Positions 12,001 through 24,112 of a stretch of 64,000 nucleotides of DNA are shown here, one piece after another. Every line of letters begins with the position of its first letter. The stretch's first letter is position 1. This DNA comes from Numida meleagris (Eukaryota; Chordata; Aves; Galliformes; Numididae), in the NCBI RefSeq assembly GCF_002078875.1, contig NC_034414.1, forward strand, positions 17,269,471 to 17,333,470, written 5' to 3'. The notes beneath the pieces are model-generated. The model made no database searches. It saw only the letters and a program-made list of their open reading frames with translations, and had not been told where the DNA came from. A program made the translations under genes and the position numbers.

Positions 12001-15000
12001 CTTCTCTGAACAGCTGTTGACCTGAAAGTACTAATTAACCTAGAGGCTTAGAGGCAGGTAAGTCATATCTGCAGAGAGGATTGCACAGAAGATGTAATAC
12101 AGGAAAGGTAAGGTGAAACTCTCCATCACAGAACTGAGGGGTAGGTTCAGGGTTTTAGGACCATGTCAGCCTAAATCTCCTAGGGTCTAGGGAATGTAAG
12201 TGCCCTTGAGGTATTGGAATATTTCCTATTACCTACCAGTTTATTACTTGTCTCTGGCAAACCCAAAAAAGAGTGGGTGGGGTGGCTGTTAATGTTCTCT
12301 CTAACCACGTTGAGTGTTATAGACACCTTTGTGAACAAGGAATACTGGCAATTCAAAAAGTCAAACAAAGTTGAGAAAGCAGCTTCTTGGTGAGGAGAAA
12401 AGTCGCTTCCAATCTTCATGGACCACTTAAGCTTAGTAACAGTGATAATATCTGTAACTGATTTTTGTCATCATATCTTGACAATGATGAGAGATTCTGA
12501 CCTTGAGAAGACCCTGAAGCAAGCATTCAAAGGATTATTACTGAGCCACTTTACTCTTATACCACCAACTTCAACAAAATTTTGCTTCTCTCAAATACTT
12601 CAGACTCATCATTGGAGGTAAGCAGAGTGGGACTTTATGCAAACTTCTATGAGTGGAAAAAGCAGCTAGCTCTTCTGAGATAAAGTGATTGTGGTTCAGT
12701 TTTGCTTAGAACAACTGAGTAGAGGGAAAGGAGAGGGGCTTTCACCCCTCTTGCCATATCTCCTTAGTAGTACAGGACAAGTTTAGAAATATGAACCAGG
12801 ACCTCTCCATACAGTTTCAAGGTAACAGTGACATGTCAAAGCACTTATTCATGTCTGTTTACAGGTGGGATCCTGAGCCAGGTGCCATACCTGGTTCCCA
12901 GTTGGGTTCAGAGGCGCTGAAAAGCTAAGTTTAAGGAGCTAGTGCTATTCAAAATCACTTTTAAGTGTGAATGAGAGCTTGGTGTCCCAGCCAAAGCCTT
13001 ACTCTTCCCCTCTGCCTCTTTACACTTATTTATTCTGGCATTCTCTTTCCTGTATTAAATATCTGAGTCTCCTTTCTCCTTCAAATTAGAATAAATCTGG
13101 TTGTGTTTGTTGCGGCTAATGCCTTTCTTGACCTCCTCCTTGTTTGAGGAGGGGCTGACTAAGGAGAATGGCTCTGTCCAAGATAGCCTGCTACTTCCTG
13201 GCACAAAACCAGCAGCTAGTGGCCAAACTTGGAGAGATCACAACTGTGAAGAAAATGGAGCCACTCTGGAAGCTGGCTGGGTATGAAAGCTGCTGTGAAG
13301 TGTCCAGCTCTCAGGAAGAGCAGGTCTTGCAGCAGCGGCTATATCCTTTGAGGGGCTTGGCAGAAGTCTGAGGAGTGTGAAAGTATTTCCTGAAGATCTG
13401 AATGTGGGTCTGTCATCTTCCCAGGTTGAAATGGCAGTGGGAAGAAATGCTGTGCACTCTATTGAAATCAGCATCTCTTAACTTATAACTTTCTATTTCC
13501 AAGTGCCAAGAGCTTTCTCTACCTGCTGCTCCCTTTTGGTGCAGGTGGCTGCCTCTCCTCCACGATACTTGTTTGCACTGCACTACAAATTGACTCCTGG
13601 AACAACAAACAAACGAACAATCCTCTTGGGGCAGGCCAAACCAAATTCTGTTATTTCTTGCCTTGAGAGTGTTGTGTTTATTGAGCCCTTTAGCTTAAAA
13701 TGCTCCCTAAGCAAAGACCTATAACCACCTTCTTATGTCCTGGAGGAAGGTTAAGCTTTTCTCTTACTGCATCTTCTTCATCCTGTACTGCTGCCTCAGA
13801 CAGCGTGGGAAGAGTGCTGCACAAATCAGGATTTGGCCCAACCACCTGACACCAACTCTCCCATGTCTTTGCCCCTGCTCATGTCCGTCCGCTGGCCTGG
13901 AGCAGCACTGCCATGTTCCTGGGCCCAGGGCTTCCATCTGGGACACGTAGGCTATGCTGCTGACTGTTCAAGTGAAAGGGATGATGACAGCTCAGGAAGG
14001 CTTTGCAGGCCTGTAAGCTGCAAAAGAGGAATGTGTTCTTCCATCCCCTAGGTTCTTATGTAACAAGATGAAGTGATATGTTTACCTTGGGTAAAAATGC
14101 AAAGCCAAAGCCAGAGTATGATAGCCTACAGGTGCAAAGTACAGTTTTATAGCATACAAAAGGTTTTTAGCATTCCTACATACAGATGCTCTGGGCCAGG
14201 GTCTGCAGTGGTTACAAACAGCTCAGCCAAATTACCTGTCCTCCTGCCTCTGCATAGCAGCATTCACCCATATTCACTCAACACAAAGTAGCTTAACTGC
14301 TAGTTTGCTGAACTCATAGGTCTCTGGCATGATTGCACCCAGCAGACAGCTCCCATGGCTTCCTACTAGCAAGGAAAACACTGCTGGGAAAGGCAAGTTT
14401 GGTATAAAGATTGCAGGGGGTCAAAATGAACATTTATTGCTGACGGTGTGAAATTTGTTTCCCTGTGATGTGAAAATCAGAGGAAGAAACTAATCTCCCT
14501 TCAGAGCCTCAGCTGGGACTGCAGTGTTGTCTGGGCAGTGACCACAGGCAAGAAAACCTCATAGTCTTCAGAAATCTGCTGTGCACTAAACTGGCTTTGG
14601 CCCAAAATAAATTATTTCTATGCATCTGTTTTGCAGTTGAGTGAAGAAGCTGATGTATAGCTCAAATTCCATCGACATGAGGCTTGTTTAATTATTGTCC
14701 TTTTCTTACCAACATACACATTGACATCTTTCTCACACTAAGTATCTGTCTCCAGACCAAGTGCTAGGCTACATACAACAAACTCACAGCTTTTTTGCCA
14801 TGCTAACAATGTCTTTTCAGCTCTATGTTCTCCACTGTATTTTTAGATTTAAAAATATCCAGTGTTTTTCTGACACTAAATACGTTTCATGAATGAAATG
14901 AAACTTGTCCGGCCCTTGCCATGTGCAGGACTGTGAATCTTGGCAAGCATATATTCTGGTTTCTTTTCCTAGCGGTGGATGAATGGAGTGAGAAGTATAT

Positions 15001-15436
15001 GAAATAACATACTTTTTAACAATTGCCACATACCATACATGTACCAATACTACAAACCATTGAGATGAGTTATAGTGGTATTCCTCACAGTTAATTTCTG
15101 CAGCTTACTGTACAGATGTCTCCACCTGAGGCAGTCATCTGAACTTAGTTTAGAGCCAAGGGTGAGGTGGTTAATCAGGCCCCAGGGCCCTGAGGTGCTG
15201 ATAATCCTGACCAGCCTCAGCTGGGCTCTTCATCTCCAGTAAAGCTGAGCTGGGGGCTCTTGTTCACTCTCTGAGCTATGTCAGAGTGCTGGGTCTCAGC
15301 TCAACTGCTTGTGGCTGTAGATGTAGATCATCCCAGTCTATGGACCAACTTCTTGTCTTGACCATGATCCATTTCAGAGGTCATCCATCCATGGAAGTGC
15401 ATGGCAATTGGGGTTGAAATGGAATTTGAAGACCAT
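9033..15436. other. Intergenic between INCENP and the secretoglobin cluster
   Basis: This 6.4-kb gene-poor stretch contains short open frames on both strands (the longest about 100 codons, for example 9133-9432 and 11394-11708). None resembles a protein I know or has convincing splice sites. Composition is AT-rich and ordinary. The stretch 15150-15440 has a moderately GC-rich, repeat-like texture (ccccagggccctgagg) that I could not assign. No secretoglobin-like exon was found here by eye. Confidence 0.6.
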
Positions 15437-15700
15437 CTAGAATCATAGAATTAGCTAGGTTGGAAAAGACCTACAAGATCACCTAGTCCAACCATCCACC
15501 TACCACCAATAACCCCACTAAACCATGTCTCTCAACGCTATATCTAAACTAGTCCAATATATCTAGTCCAATCCCCTAATATGGATAGAGATACCCTCCA
15601 TCAGATCAGGCCACCCAGGGCTCCATACATACTAGCCTTGACCACCTCTAGGGATGGGGCACCTGCAGCTGTTCTGAGCAGCCTGTGCTGCCTGATATAT
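15437..15700 (-). repeat. CR1 LINE 3' fragment
   Basis: The antisense CR1 3' end is recognisable: aatcatagaatta, ggttggaaaagacc, agatcacctagtccaacca, then ccactaaaccatgtct and the caccacctctagggatgg-type block. It lies about 260 bp upstream of the first secretoglobin TATA box. The outer end is approximate. Confidence 0.85.
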
Positions 15701-15960
15701 CACTTGGTTTTAGAGAACTGCCTCTGCTTCATTGCTTCTGTGGAGAGAAGGAGGAAGAACCCTCTGATTTGTTCATTATGGCAGGGAAAGCCATTTCCTT
15801 GCACGTTGCTCAATGAGAAAAAAAAAACACATGCCACTCATGAATGGAGGAAAAGGGGTATTGGCATCTTTTCTTTGTAAGTAAATACACTGTAGCTGTG
15901 AAGGTAAGTCTGCTTGACTGACATAAGTGTCAAAGGAGGAGCACAGCCTGCTGCTTCCTG

Positions 15961-15966
15961 TATAAA
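15961..15966 (+). promoter_or_regulatory. TATA box of secretoglobin gene 1
   Basis: TATAAA sits 77 bp upstream of the start codon at 16043. Allowing the usual 25-30 bp to the start site, transcription would begin near 15990-15995 and give a 5' leader of about 50 nt, typical of small secretoglobin genes. Confidence 0.7.
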
Positions 15967-16042
15967 TGTAAGCTCTGCAGGAAGACTCCAAAGGTGCTGA
16001 GCTGCTGTGCTGAGCTGGGGACTGGGTGCATCAGAAGCCACC

Positions 16043-17234
16043 ATGAAGATGACAGTTGTTTTTCTGCTGGTTGCCCTAGCATCTTACAGCTGCTCTCGTA
16101 AGTACGACTTCCATCAGTTTCTGCTCTCAACCTGGGATGTACTTAAATATGAAGCAGTATTTCTCCTTTGCAGCCGTCCTAAAAACAGGAGTCTTAACAG
16201 GTTTTGTGTTTTCTTGGGTCTGAGTTGCTATGGGCTGATAGCTGCGGTCTGGCTGTGATGGGTTTCTTGTTCAGGTGAGCTCTAAAATGAACATCGTGAA
16301 TAGGTTCTCCAGCCATGAAGGTACATAGCTTTTCTAGTTAGCCCCACTTGCACCTGGACTATTACTTTCATGTGTCTGCCAGGAAGTGGTCACCCTGAAG
16401 AAATATATTTCAACCAGTTACACTAGGTCTGAAGAGACAGCTATTGGGAACTGCACAACATCCTTTGGCTCCAGTTGTCACTGATTGCTGCCTGTTCTCA
16501 TGTTCTTCCTTTCCAGCATCTGCTGCTTGTGATGCTCTGCGTAAGTTTGTGCTGTCAGCTCTCCATGACCCTTTGGATCAATATCTGGAGTTCATCGAGC
16601 CCTATGTGGGGTCTTCCCCTTCGATCAGAACTGCTGCCACTCAGCTGAAGTTCTGTGCAGAGGATCACTCAGAAGAGCTGAAGGAGGCAAAAGCAGAGTT
16701 GATGGTAATTTGATGCTTTCTGACTACGGTTTTGTTCATTTATTTCTCTTGGAGCCAGGCTTAAATGCTGTTTTAGTGGGAACAGAAGTAATTTTGAATG
16801 TACACCTCCATTTCCATTCATCTCTCCTGAGATGTCAGCATCATCATTGACCTGGGAGGGCTGTATAAGACCTTCGCTGTCCCAGCTGAAAGCTGGAAAG
16901 GGTGAAGTTCCTTCAACAGCCTCCCACTCCCTACTACTGAGGACATGGTGGAGAAACCAAGCCCTGCTGGTTGGGGCTGAGGAGAAATTTCCCTGCCTGG
17001 CATTGTGCCCCGGGGGGGGGCCCTTCGGAGGAGATTCAGGGCAGGAGACCTTAGAGATGCAAGGGAAGAAGGGAGTTAAAGTGAAACTGAAGGAGAGAGT
17101 TTGTGATAATTCCACAAAACAGGCTAGGCAACTCTGCATTTTTCCTACATAATTTACCTTGTGCTATGCCTGCATACGCTGTTCTTACTTTTTTATAGGA
17201 CAATTTGCTAAAACGCTGTGAAGAACAGGAATGA
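16043..17234 (+). CDS. Secretoglobin-like secreted protein 1 (three-cysteine type, 92 aa)
   Basis: Secretoglobins are small secreted helical proteins that form disulfide-linked dimers with a pocket for hydrophobic ligands. Exons: 16043-16097, 16517-16704 and 17199-17234, with phases 1 and 0. Three exons with a signal peptide in the first is the family layout, and 92 residues is a normal length (human SCGB1A1 is 91). Residues 1-18 are a hydrophobic signal peptide (MKMTVVFLLVALASYS). The core holds Cys23, Cys65 and Cys88. The outer pair matches the inter-chain cysteines of uteroglobin, and the three-cysteine spacing resembles the mammaglobin/Fel d 1 type. The start has a strong Kozak context (gccaccATG). 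It lies next to INCENP, as secretoglobins do in mammals. Which mammalian subfamily it belongs to is unclear. One of these three genes may encode the egg-white protein called ovosecretoglobulin; that is from memory and untested. Confidence 0.88.
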
Positions 17235-17338
17235 TTCCAAGACCTTCCTTTGTGATGACTCCAAATGCCGACTGACCCTCAACTTCCATCTTCCCATCTT
17301 CTTCCATTTCTTGGACATGAACTTTCACACTCTAACAG

Positions 17339-17344
17339 AATAAA
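17339..17344 (+). terminator. Polyadenylation signal of secretoglobin gene 1
   Basis: AATAAA lies 105 bp after the stop codon. A second AATAAA follows at 17405-17410. Confidence 0.75.
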
Positions 17345-18798
17345 GGCAACTGTGTTATCTAGGATCTGCAACCCTATCTTCAAATCATTTAGGTTTCTCA
17401 TAACAATAAAATAAAAGCAGTTACTGTCTTTGCTAATCATTCTTCTTTATTAAATGATCAGATTACAATTGGCTTTGGATTATCCTTACCAGGATTTGCT
17501 TCTCTCAAATACAAATGTATTCACATTTACAGTTGTCATTAACTGGACAGCACAAGGAGAGATGATGTGGTATTTGAAAATATTGCAGAAAGTTCCCAAT
17601 TAATCGTAGAACTGTTAAAGCTGGAAGAACCACTAAGATAATCTAGTCCAACCATCAACACAAATCCATGACATAAAAACAATTATTGAAAAAGACCAGA
17701 CAAATAAATAGGATGACTCTATGGCAAATTCAGCACTTCTGTGTACAAACATGGATAGGACAAGAAGCTTCCATGATGCAACAGTAACAGCTGTCCTCCA
17801 TCTATGCTCTATTGTATAGCTATGTGAGAAAAACTGATGTAGCACCAACATGTTTTGGAAGCTGTTAAACCAGCTTGTTGACTGAGGTACAGGAAGGTAC
17901 TTTTCATGGAACAATGGAAATTGGTGGAGTTTCCCCTATGCTGGAGGAACGGAGAGGAGCCTAGCAATCCTACCTGGCTGCCAGCTAGCAGAACTAGGTC
18001 TATAACTCAAGAATTAGCTGTCTCTGCTGAATATGGCTTCAGCTGGCCAATAGTCCTTTAATTTTTACCTTTAGAATGCGCTTCACTTGTTTTTAGTTTA
18101 AGACGGGCAAAATGATATTATTCCAAAGTTTATCAGCAAATCTGATTCAGCTGCCAGTTCAGGTGGAAGCAATCTGTTCGTGCTTTAATGGTGAAGATGT
18201 ACATTTGGCTGTAGAGCACCTGAAAAGCTATATAGAAGAAGCCATCAAAAATGTCTTTCCTTGGTTTGTAGCTATTTTCATTCACGTGTCAGCTTTCTCT
18301 TTCTAACATGTGTGTTGCCAGACCACAGATCATGGTGCTTACAGGGGCATATTAGTCTGAGACACTGTGAGAAGGGAAATTACAGAAGAGAAGCAAGGAA
18401 AATGATAATAATAATAAAATAATAATTATGTAGGAAAAGTGGCAGCATGCATGAAACTATATCAGAAGGCTGGAATTTGAGCTCAAAAATTGCCTGGAAT
18501 AAAATGACTAGATGTAGTGTATGGGATGCTCATGTTGCAGAGAACAGAGCAATCTCACTGGTTGCACTGAGCTTCCAAAGCCATACACCCCACGTGTAAT
18601 GTCAGCATGAACTCTCACTTACTAAGCAGGATGTTCACTGTTCCAAGTCCAACAACAGCAATTCATGAATGCAGAGGTCACCCACATTTTTCATCTATCC
18701 ACTTCACAAACAATCATGGCCTGGATCCAATCTTAGCACAGCTGCATGACCTGCTGGGACCATTCCCCACATACATACCTTGGGTCTTTGCGCTAAGC
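17345..18798. other. Intergenic between secretoglobin genes 1 and 2
   Basis: About 1.4 kb. It holds a probable old CR1 remnant (17603-17700) and a short AAT-rich stretch near 18403-18430. An open frame at 18112-18306 has an acceptor-like ctgattcag and a helix-like translation. It lacks the cysteine pattern and the phase of a secretoglobin core exon, so I do not call it a gene. Confidence 0.5.
17603..17700 (-). repeat. Probable old CR1 3' fragment
   Basis: The block atcgtagaactgttaaagctgg, then gataatctagtccaaccatcaac, follows the antisense CR1 3' end with substitutions. It is short and diverged, and the right edge is uncertain. Confidence 0.55.
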
Positions 18799-18804
18799 TA
18801 TAAA
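18799..18804 (+). promoter_or_regulatory. TATA box of secretoglobin gene 2
   Basis: TATAAA sits 52 bp upstream of the chosen start codon at 18851, placing transcription start near 18830 with a very short leader (about 20-25 nt). The short leader leaves the second in-frame ATG at 18866 as an alternative start. Confidence 0.65.
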
Positions 18805-18850
18805 GGAAGCTCACTGACATTCACAGCTCCCACAAACAATATGCAAAAAA

Positions 18851-21437
18851 ATGGCTCTCACTGCCATGAAGCTGGCTGCTACTGCACTCCTCATCACCAT
18901 GCTTTGCTGCGGCTTACTTGGTAAGTTTTGCCAATTAAAAACATTGAGTGGGTTCACAGTGGGATGTATGTGCTCTGCAATGTGATGGCCAGTAGCTGAA
19001 TACTCAACCTGGGCTCTTCTTTGAATAGATGGATTGATCCAGAATCAGCAACAATATACCTGCACTAGATTAGATGATCTGTACTGCTGGTTCCAGAGAC
19101 TAGATCAGATGTGGGGACTCAACCTTAAGCAAAATGAACCCAATATAACTTTGTTTTCAGTGATAGGTAACTGCTACTGCTACCTATTGTTACCTCTAGG
19201 CTTGGCTCCTTGACACAAGGGTACATAATTTGATATCTAATACTGATGCCAAAGTGTCAGAAAACAGAAAACAAATGCGGGGAAAGAAGTAAATCTGGGA
19301 GGTGAAAATGCAAATGAAAACAGAGGCAATGTAGTTTAACATGTGAGGTGGTGTTGGCTGAAGCAACAGCCTACTTAATCCCTCTGAGGTCATTAAGCAA
19401 AAACATCATAATGTGGAATTGGAATAAGAGAAAGAGCAGGCAGATCAGGAATGTGATGTGCATCCATAAAACAGCCTAAGTTATTACATCAGCCAAAGAA
19501 CCTAAAGATCTAACGACAGAAGGTAAAGAATATGGATTTTAATTAATGTGATTACCACATTAGATCTCATAAATTAACAAAGATGATAACAAAAGAAGAG
19601 GAAAACCCCCAAGGATTTTACTAGAAGGGTTATAACTTAAAATACCGATTTTTTTGAATCAAGGCTCAATAATTAAATCAAGACAGCTTATACAGAGGGA
19701 ATACCGAAAGGAGATCAGATTGCATGAGCAGCCCTGCAAAGAGGTTTTGGAAGAATAGTGTGGAAATCTTAAAAGCAAAATCAGGCTTTACAGACAGCTG
19801 CGTAGGTACCAACATCAGAAGGCTACAAGATTTGGACCCGAAGAAGGGAGAGATTAAGAAAGTAGAAACATTTTCATTTTACTTTCATCTAAAAATGCTG
19901 ACAACTTCAGAGGGAGGAGGAAAAAATGATTATTACCGGTAGGCTTTGATATTCATGGAGAAGCTGAATATGTACAAGTGAAAGATTTGTTATATTCCCT
20001 TTTGTATTTCATTCTCCAGGTGCTGCATCTTCTCATGAGATTGTCCCTAGTCTTCTTCAGACACTTCTTGAAGGCTCTGTAGAACAGCTGTACGCTGGGC
20101 CAATTTCTCGATACAATGTTGATGAGATGACTTCAGCTGCTTTGACTGAGCTGAAGAAATGTATTGATGAGCTTTCTCCTGAGCATTTAAAGGCCCTTGT
20201 CAATCTGCTGGTAATTAATTCTTTTTATTATTCTCACAGATAATAAGCACTTATAACTTTGTGCCAGGTTCTGGACAAAGAGCATCCAAATACTTTAACT
20301 TAAGCATTCCCTAACTAAAGTTTAGGCAGTGGGGAAGAAGAGCTGTTATCGTATGAGTTTGTAATCATGCAAATACAATTTAAGTCAGGTCAGACAGAAG
20401 TTTTATTAACTGCAGAACCGTTTAGGTTGGAACAGATCTTTAAGATCATCCAGCCCAATGCCCAAACCAACACAAGCATACCACTACAACACGTCCCTCT
20501 GTGCCACATCCACACAGTTCTTGAACACCTCCAGGAACAATGACTCCACCACCTCCCTAGGCAGCCTGTTCCAGTGCCTCACTGTTTTTATTGAGAAGAA
20601 ATTTTTCACAATATCCAACCCAAATGATGATCATAGTGAGAATGCTTGGACATGTCCCCATGTTCTCTGCAGTGGTTGCAGAGACCCCCAGTTACACACT
20701 GTCCCAAAGAAAGGAAAGAGGTGGGGAAAATCACCTTAATGTTAAAGCCAGAAGTGCATTATTGGGAAGAATGAACTCCAGAGAATCGTCATGAAGCCAG
20801 TTTCCCATTCCTGGGTGGGATGGACTCCTCAGGTATCTTGTTAACAGCCACAGCTGACACTATGGTGGGGCTTGTAGCATTGGTATACCCAGTGCAGTCT
20901 TTGCTAGGAAGTGGGAGGTAGAAATAATCAGACTGGTAGTTTTTGATCAAAAAGAATGTTCTTTTTGTTTGGATACACTTCTCAGTCAGACCTCTAGAAT
21001 ATTTAATATTTATAACATTATTAAAATTAATAACTCTCCTCTTGTGTAATTTTGTGGAGACACCAACTTCCCCGATGGAAGAAGCACCTTGCTTCATGCA
21101 GGTGTGTTTTCAGGAACAGAGCCAAGATGAAAATTTCTAGATAATAGCAAGCAAGGCTCCAGTCTGTGTGACACATTTGGTCTTTGTTAGTGTTTGCCCA
21201 TGAACTCACAATGTGTACTGACCTTTGGAGCACCTGCAGGTGTGAGACCAAGCCTTTGTCCTCACACAAGTGCTGCCAGAGGTTACAAGTTCAATACATA
21301 GCTCATATAAATTTGGCTTTTCTCTATGGTTGTAAATTTTTAAAGGTTTGTACATGTTTTTACGTTATTTTTTTGAAGTGAGTATGCTACATTCACTGCT
21401 CTTTCTGTTTCAGAAACGTATTCGAACAGAGGCTTAA
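18851..21437 (+). CDS. Secretoglobin-like secreted protein 2 (single-cysteine type, 94 aa)
   Basis: Exons: 18851-18920, 20020-20210 and 21414-21437, with the same phases (1, 0) as the neighbouring genes. A hydrophobic leader (residues 1 to about 24; an alternative start at Met6 gives 89 aa) precedes a helical core beginning [20 protein letters not shown]. Alignment by eye to gene 3 is good over SPCEI/SSHEI and FGSVDEF/EGSVEQL. The core contains [19 protein letters not shown], which resembles the KCVNELGP region of SCGB3A proteins. After the leader there is one cysteine (Cys71). The N-terminal cysteine position is His29, and the C-terminus is IRTEA where gene 3 ends GKC. So the usual head-to-tail disulfide dimer cannot form with this exon set. 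SCGB3A-like by cysteine pattern; descent from its neighbours with cysteine loss is equally possible. The ATG at 18842, just upstream, is in another frame. Confidence 0.85.
19029..19166 (+). other. Candidate unannotated cassette exon in intron 1 of secretoglobin gene 2
   Basis: 138 bp lie between a pyrimidine-rich acceptor (gggctcttctttgaatag) and a donor (gtaact). The stretch is open in exactly the phase set by exon 1 and ends in the phase needed by exon 2 (phase 1 to 1, 46 codons). The translation includes [14 protein letters not shown] and an N-glycosylation sequon (NIT), and it carries two cysteines. The frame stays open past the donor to about 19213. I recognise no homologue. A chance open frame of this size is not rare, so this is a hypothesis. 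Confidence 0.3.
20409..20640 (-). repeat. CR1 LINE 3' fragment
   Basis: Antisense CR1: gcagaaccgtttaggttgga, agatcatccagccc, then cacctccctaggcagcctgt tccagtgcctcac and agaagaaatttttcac. It lies in intron 2 of secretoglobin gene 2. Confidence 0.9.
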
Positions 21438-21652
21438 CCCACCAAATATTTGATCCACTTGCTGATAACACTCCAACAACTCCCAGTTGTTAATATCCAA
21501 AGCCTTTGGGAAAGCAACAAATATATAAAAAATATGGAGAGAACCAGGATGGTGGCAGCTGTTTTCCTCAACTCTGCATGCTGAGTACAACTCCTTGTCA
21601 CCTTCCAGTGTATTTTAGATCTTATTTCTTTAAAGGTAAAATCCAAGTTCTA

Positions 21653-21658
21653 AATAAA
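21653..21658 (+). terminator. Polyadenylation signal of secretoglobin gene 2
   Basis: AATAAA lies 216 bp after the stop. A second AATAAA follows at 21703-21708, just before a T-rich stretch, so two 3' ends are possible. Confidence 0.7.
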
Positions 21659-21708
21659 TTTCAGATGATGTTTTAAAATGCTCTCTCTCTTCTGTTTTTA
21701 TAAATAAA

Positions 21709-24112
21709 GTTGGTTTTTTTTTTCTCCTTTCTACTGTTAGGACAAGATGCCATTTGTTTTGATAAAGACTAAATAACATAATTATTATATAGAATTATTA
21801 TACGTTATACAACACACAGAGACTAGTCCTCAAACAAAGCACTTTAAAGTCCAGGGTGCTGACATCTCGCTGAAATATCACAGCAGGCCTTTCTGAAGAA
21901 AAGTAGTGCTACTTGAATCCAGATCTCTGCCAGCTTGGCCCAGTTATTATAACAAAATACTGCTCTGGTAATAGAAACCAAGAGCAGATGAGAGAATGGC
22001 CTATAAACAAACATTGTACTTAGGTATACAGCCCATATAGCCTGTCATTTTTGCTGCTACTGATGAGGTGAAGAAGTACCCCAGCTCAGAAAAAGTGAAG
22101 GATATGTCTGTGTACTTCCTGGTCCACCAAGGAATCAGTCAAATACAATTATTTCCATATCAACAAAACCAAATGCAATTCTGCCTGTTCCAGGAATATG
22201 AAAAAATGGTTTTGCTTTGCTGTGAACCAGAAATAAATGTTTCTTCTCAGAAATCTTTTATGTGTCACCATACACAAACATGTGATGAATACAGGACAGT
22301 GAAGAGGGAAACAAACAAATGCTTGGTCCGAACAAAAACTCATCACCAGCTCTTCTTCCTCTCTTAATCCCAAACCCAGAGATAGTCTGTAATTATCACA
22401 CAAGTCTGCAGAGTGAGAATGAAATGTGGAAGGAAGCACAGTTCCATGAGAAGTGATAGTGAATGCATCTCAGCATATCTTAGTTTAATTTTTGGATCTG
22501 CCACAGAAATCATTAATGTCACAATTTGTACATACTTGCATTCTCCGAAAAGTAAGTGTGACTGTTTTTAGGAAAGGTTTCCTCTTTGTGAATATGAACA
22601 CTGAGTACAAAGGGTTCCACTCCTCAGCAGAGGCTTCAGGACACTCTCATCCTTTCTCAGGCATGTATTGCACTTAGAGAGAGAAAAATGAGTAGGAAAT
22701 TTAATCCAAGGCAATTATTTACAGTAGCACTCAAAATGCTTGGAAGCGGGGTTTAAAAGCACTTGCTAATGATCTCCTGTCAGTCAAAACCAATCTTGAA
22801 ACAACTATCATTGTCACTTCGATCATTGCATGAAAAGAACAGCAAACCTTGAAGTCTCAGATGAGTATAAGTCAAATCTGGATTTCTGTTGCTCGCCAGT
22901 GAAATGTTTGCATTATGGATTTGAACCACACAAGGACTCTTTGGGAGGATCTCAATATTTTACAATCCTTGCTTTTTTTTAAAAAAAACATAATATTGAA
23001 GCTGTTGGCAGTCCAGAATGACACAAACAGACAAACAAAAAGTGAGGAAATGTGGCAAAGCTGATGATCTGCAGGAACATTACCCTGAGAAAAATGCTTA
23101 TTTTCCTTAGAGAAGTTTTAACATTTCTTGCAGCTCATCCTATTTGCTTGCCTATTCCTCAAGCAGTTCAGCACTCAAACACAGCTGTGAGACATCTCTT
23201 CATCTCCCTTTTTCATCTCCAAAGTACCCCAACCCTTGAGTGAGTGGTGAGTGGGAAGGGAGGGGAGGATGCTGGTCTGAAAGCCAGGGTCCTTGCTCCT
23301 GCTTCAGGGTGAGGAAGCATGAGGTTTGTGTCTGCTGCTCCTGGTAGAGGCCCTGGGACCCCACCTTGATGGCCTTGACCTTTTTCTGATTCATCATGGC
23401 AAATCTTGCTGTTTGTATTACAGCAAAGGAAGAAATAGGCAAAATGGCCAAATTAGCCACCTCTAGAAAGAAGGAGGCTCAGCCCCTATTTATATCAGGT
23501 TGGCTGGTAGGAAAAATTTATTCTCAGAAGGGGTGTTGGGGCACTGGAACAGACTGCCCAGGGAGGTGGGGGAGTCACTGTCCCTGGAGGTGTTCAAGAA
23601 CCATGGAGATGTGGCACTGAGGGACGTGGGCAGTGGGCGTGGTGGGGGTGGGCTCGGGGTTGCACTTGGTGATTTTAGAGGCCTTTCCAACATTAATGGT
23701 TCTGTGATTCTATGGTTTTAGGTCATTTTCCTGTTTGCAGTGGTCTGCTTCATTTGCTACTTGAGTTCACAGTGGTTGATAGGTGTCTTGTTGAGAGAAC
23801 TGTAAGCTGCTTTCCACTCCTTCCTCTGCCTACACACACATTGTTTGAAGGGGCTCCTAGATCCCTACACTGCCAATCTTGAAACCACCATGGCACAGAT
23901 GTGCAGCATGGCAATCAGTCTGCAGGAGCTCCGTGCTCCAGCTTTCACCCCGAGGCTTCTCCAAGCAGGACGGGCAGGCAGAGCAGCAGAGCTTCCAGAG
24001 AGGATGCTGGCACTTCATTGGCACTCGTTGTCCAGCCCAGCAGGATACCAGGCCAACAAAGTGACATGATCGGTCACGTCACTCAGTGGGAGGATCAGAC
24101 CCAAATGTCTGA
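21709..24112. other. Intergenic between secretoglobin genes 2 and 3
   Basis: About 2.4 kb. It contains a CR1 fragment at 23495-23722. The rest is unassigned single-copy-looking sequence with only short open frames. No additional secretoglobin exon was recognised on either strand. Confidence 0.55.
23495..23722 (+). repeat. CR1 LINE 3' fragment
   Basis: Sense CR1: gggcactggaacagactgcc cagggaggtg, tccctggaggtgttcaagaac, then ggcctttccaacattaatgg ttctgtgattctatgg, the typical 3' terminus. Confidence 0.93.

Noticed and set aside
13168..13371. 67-codon open frame starting MALSKIACYFLAQNQQ
   Set aside because: It looked briefly like a secreted or gag-type start, but there is no signal peptide pattern, domain or splice context.
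16669..17139. 156-codon minus-strand open frame
   Set aside because: It lies over secretoglobin gene 1 exon 2 and its second intron on the opposite strand, with a translation of low plausibility and no family match.
18112..18306. Possible fourth secretoglobin exon between genes 1 and 2
   Set aside because: It has an acceptor-like start and a helical translation, but its cysteines do not match the family and the frame that would join a phase-1 exon has a stop codon.
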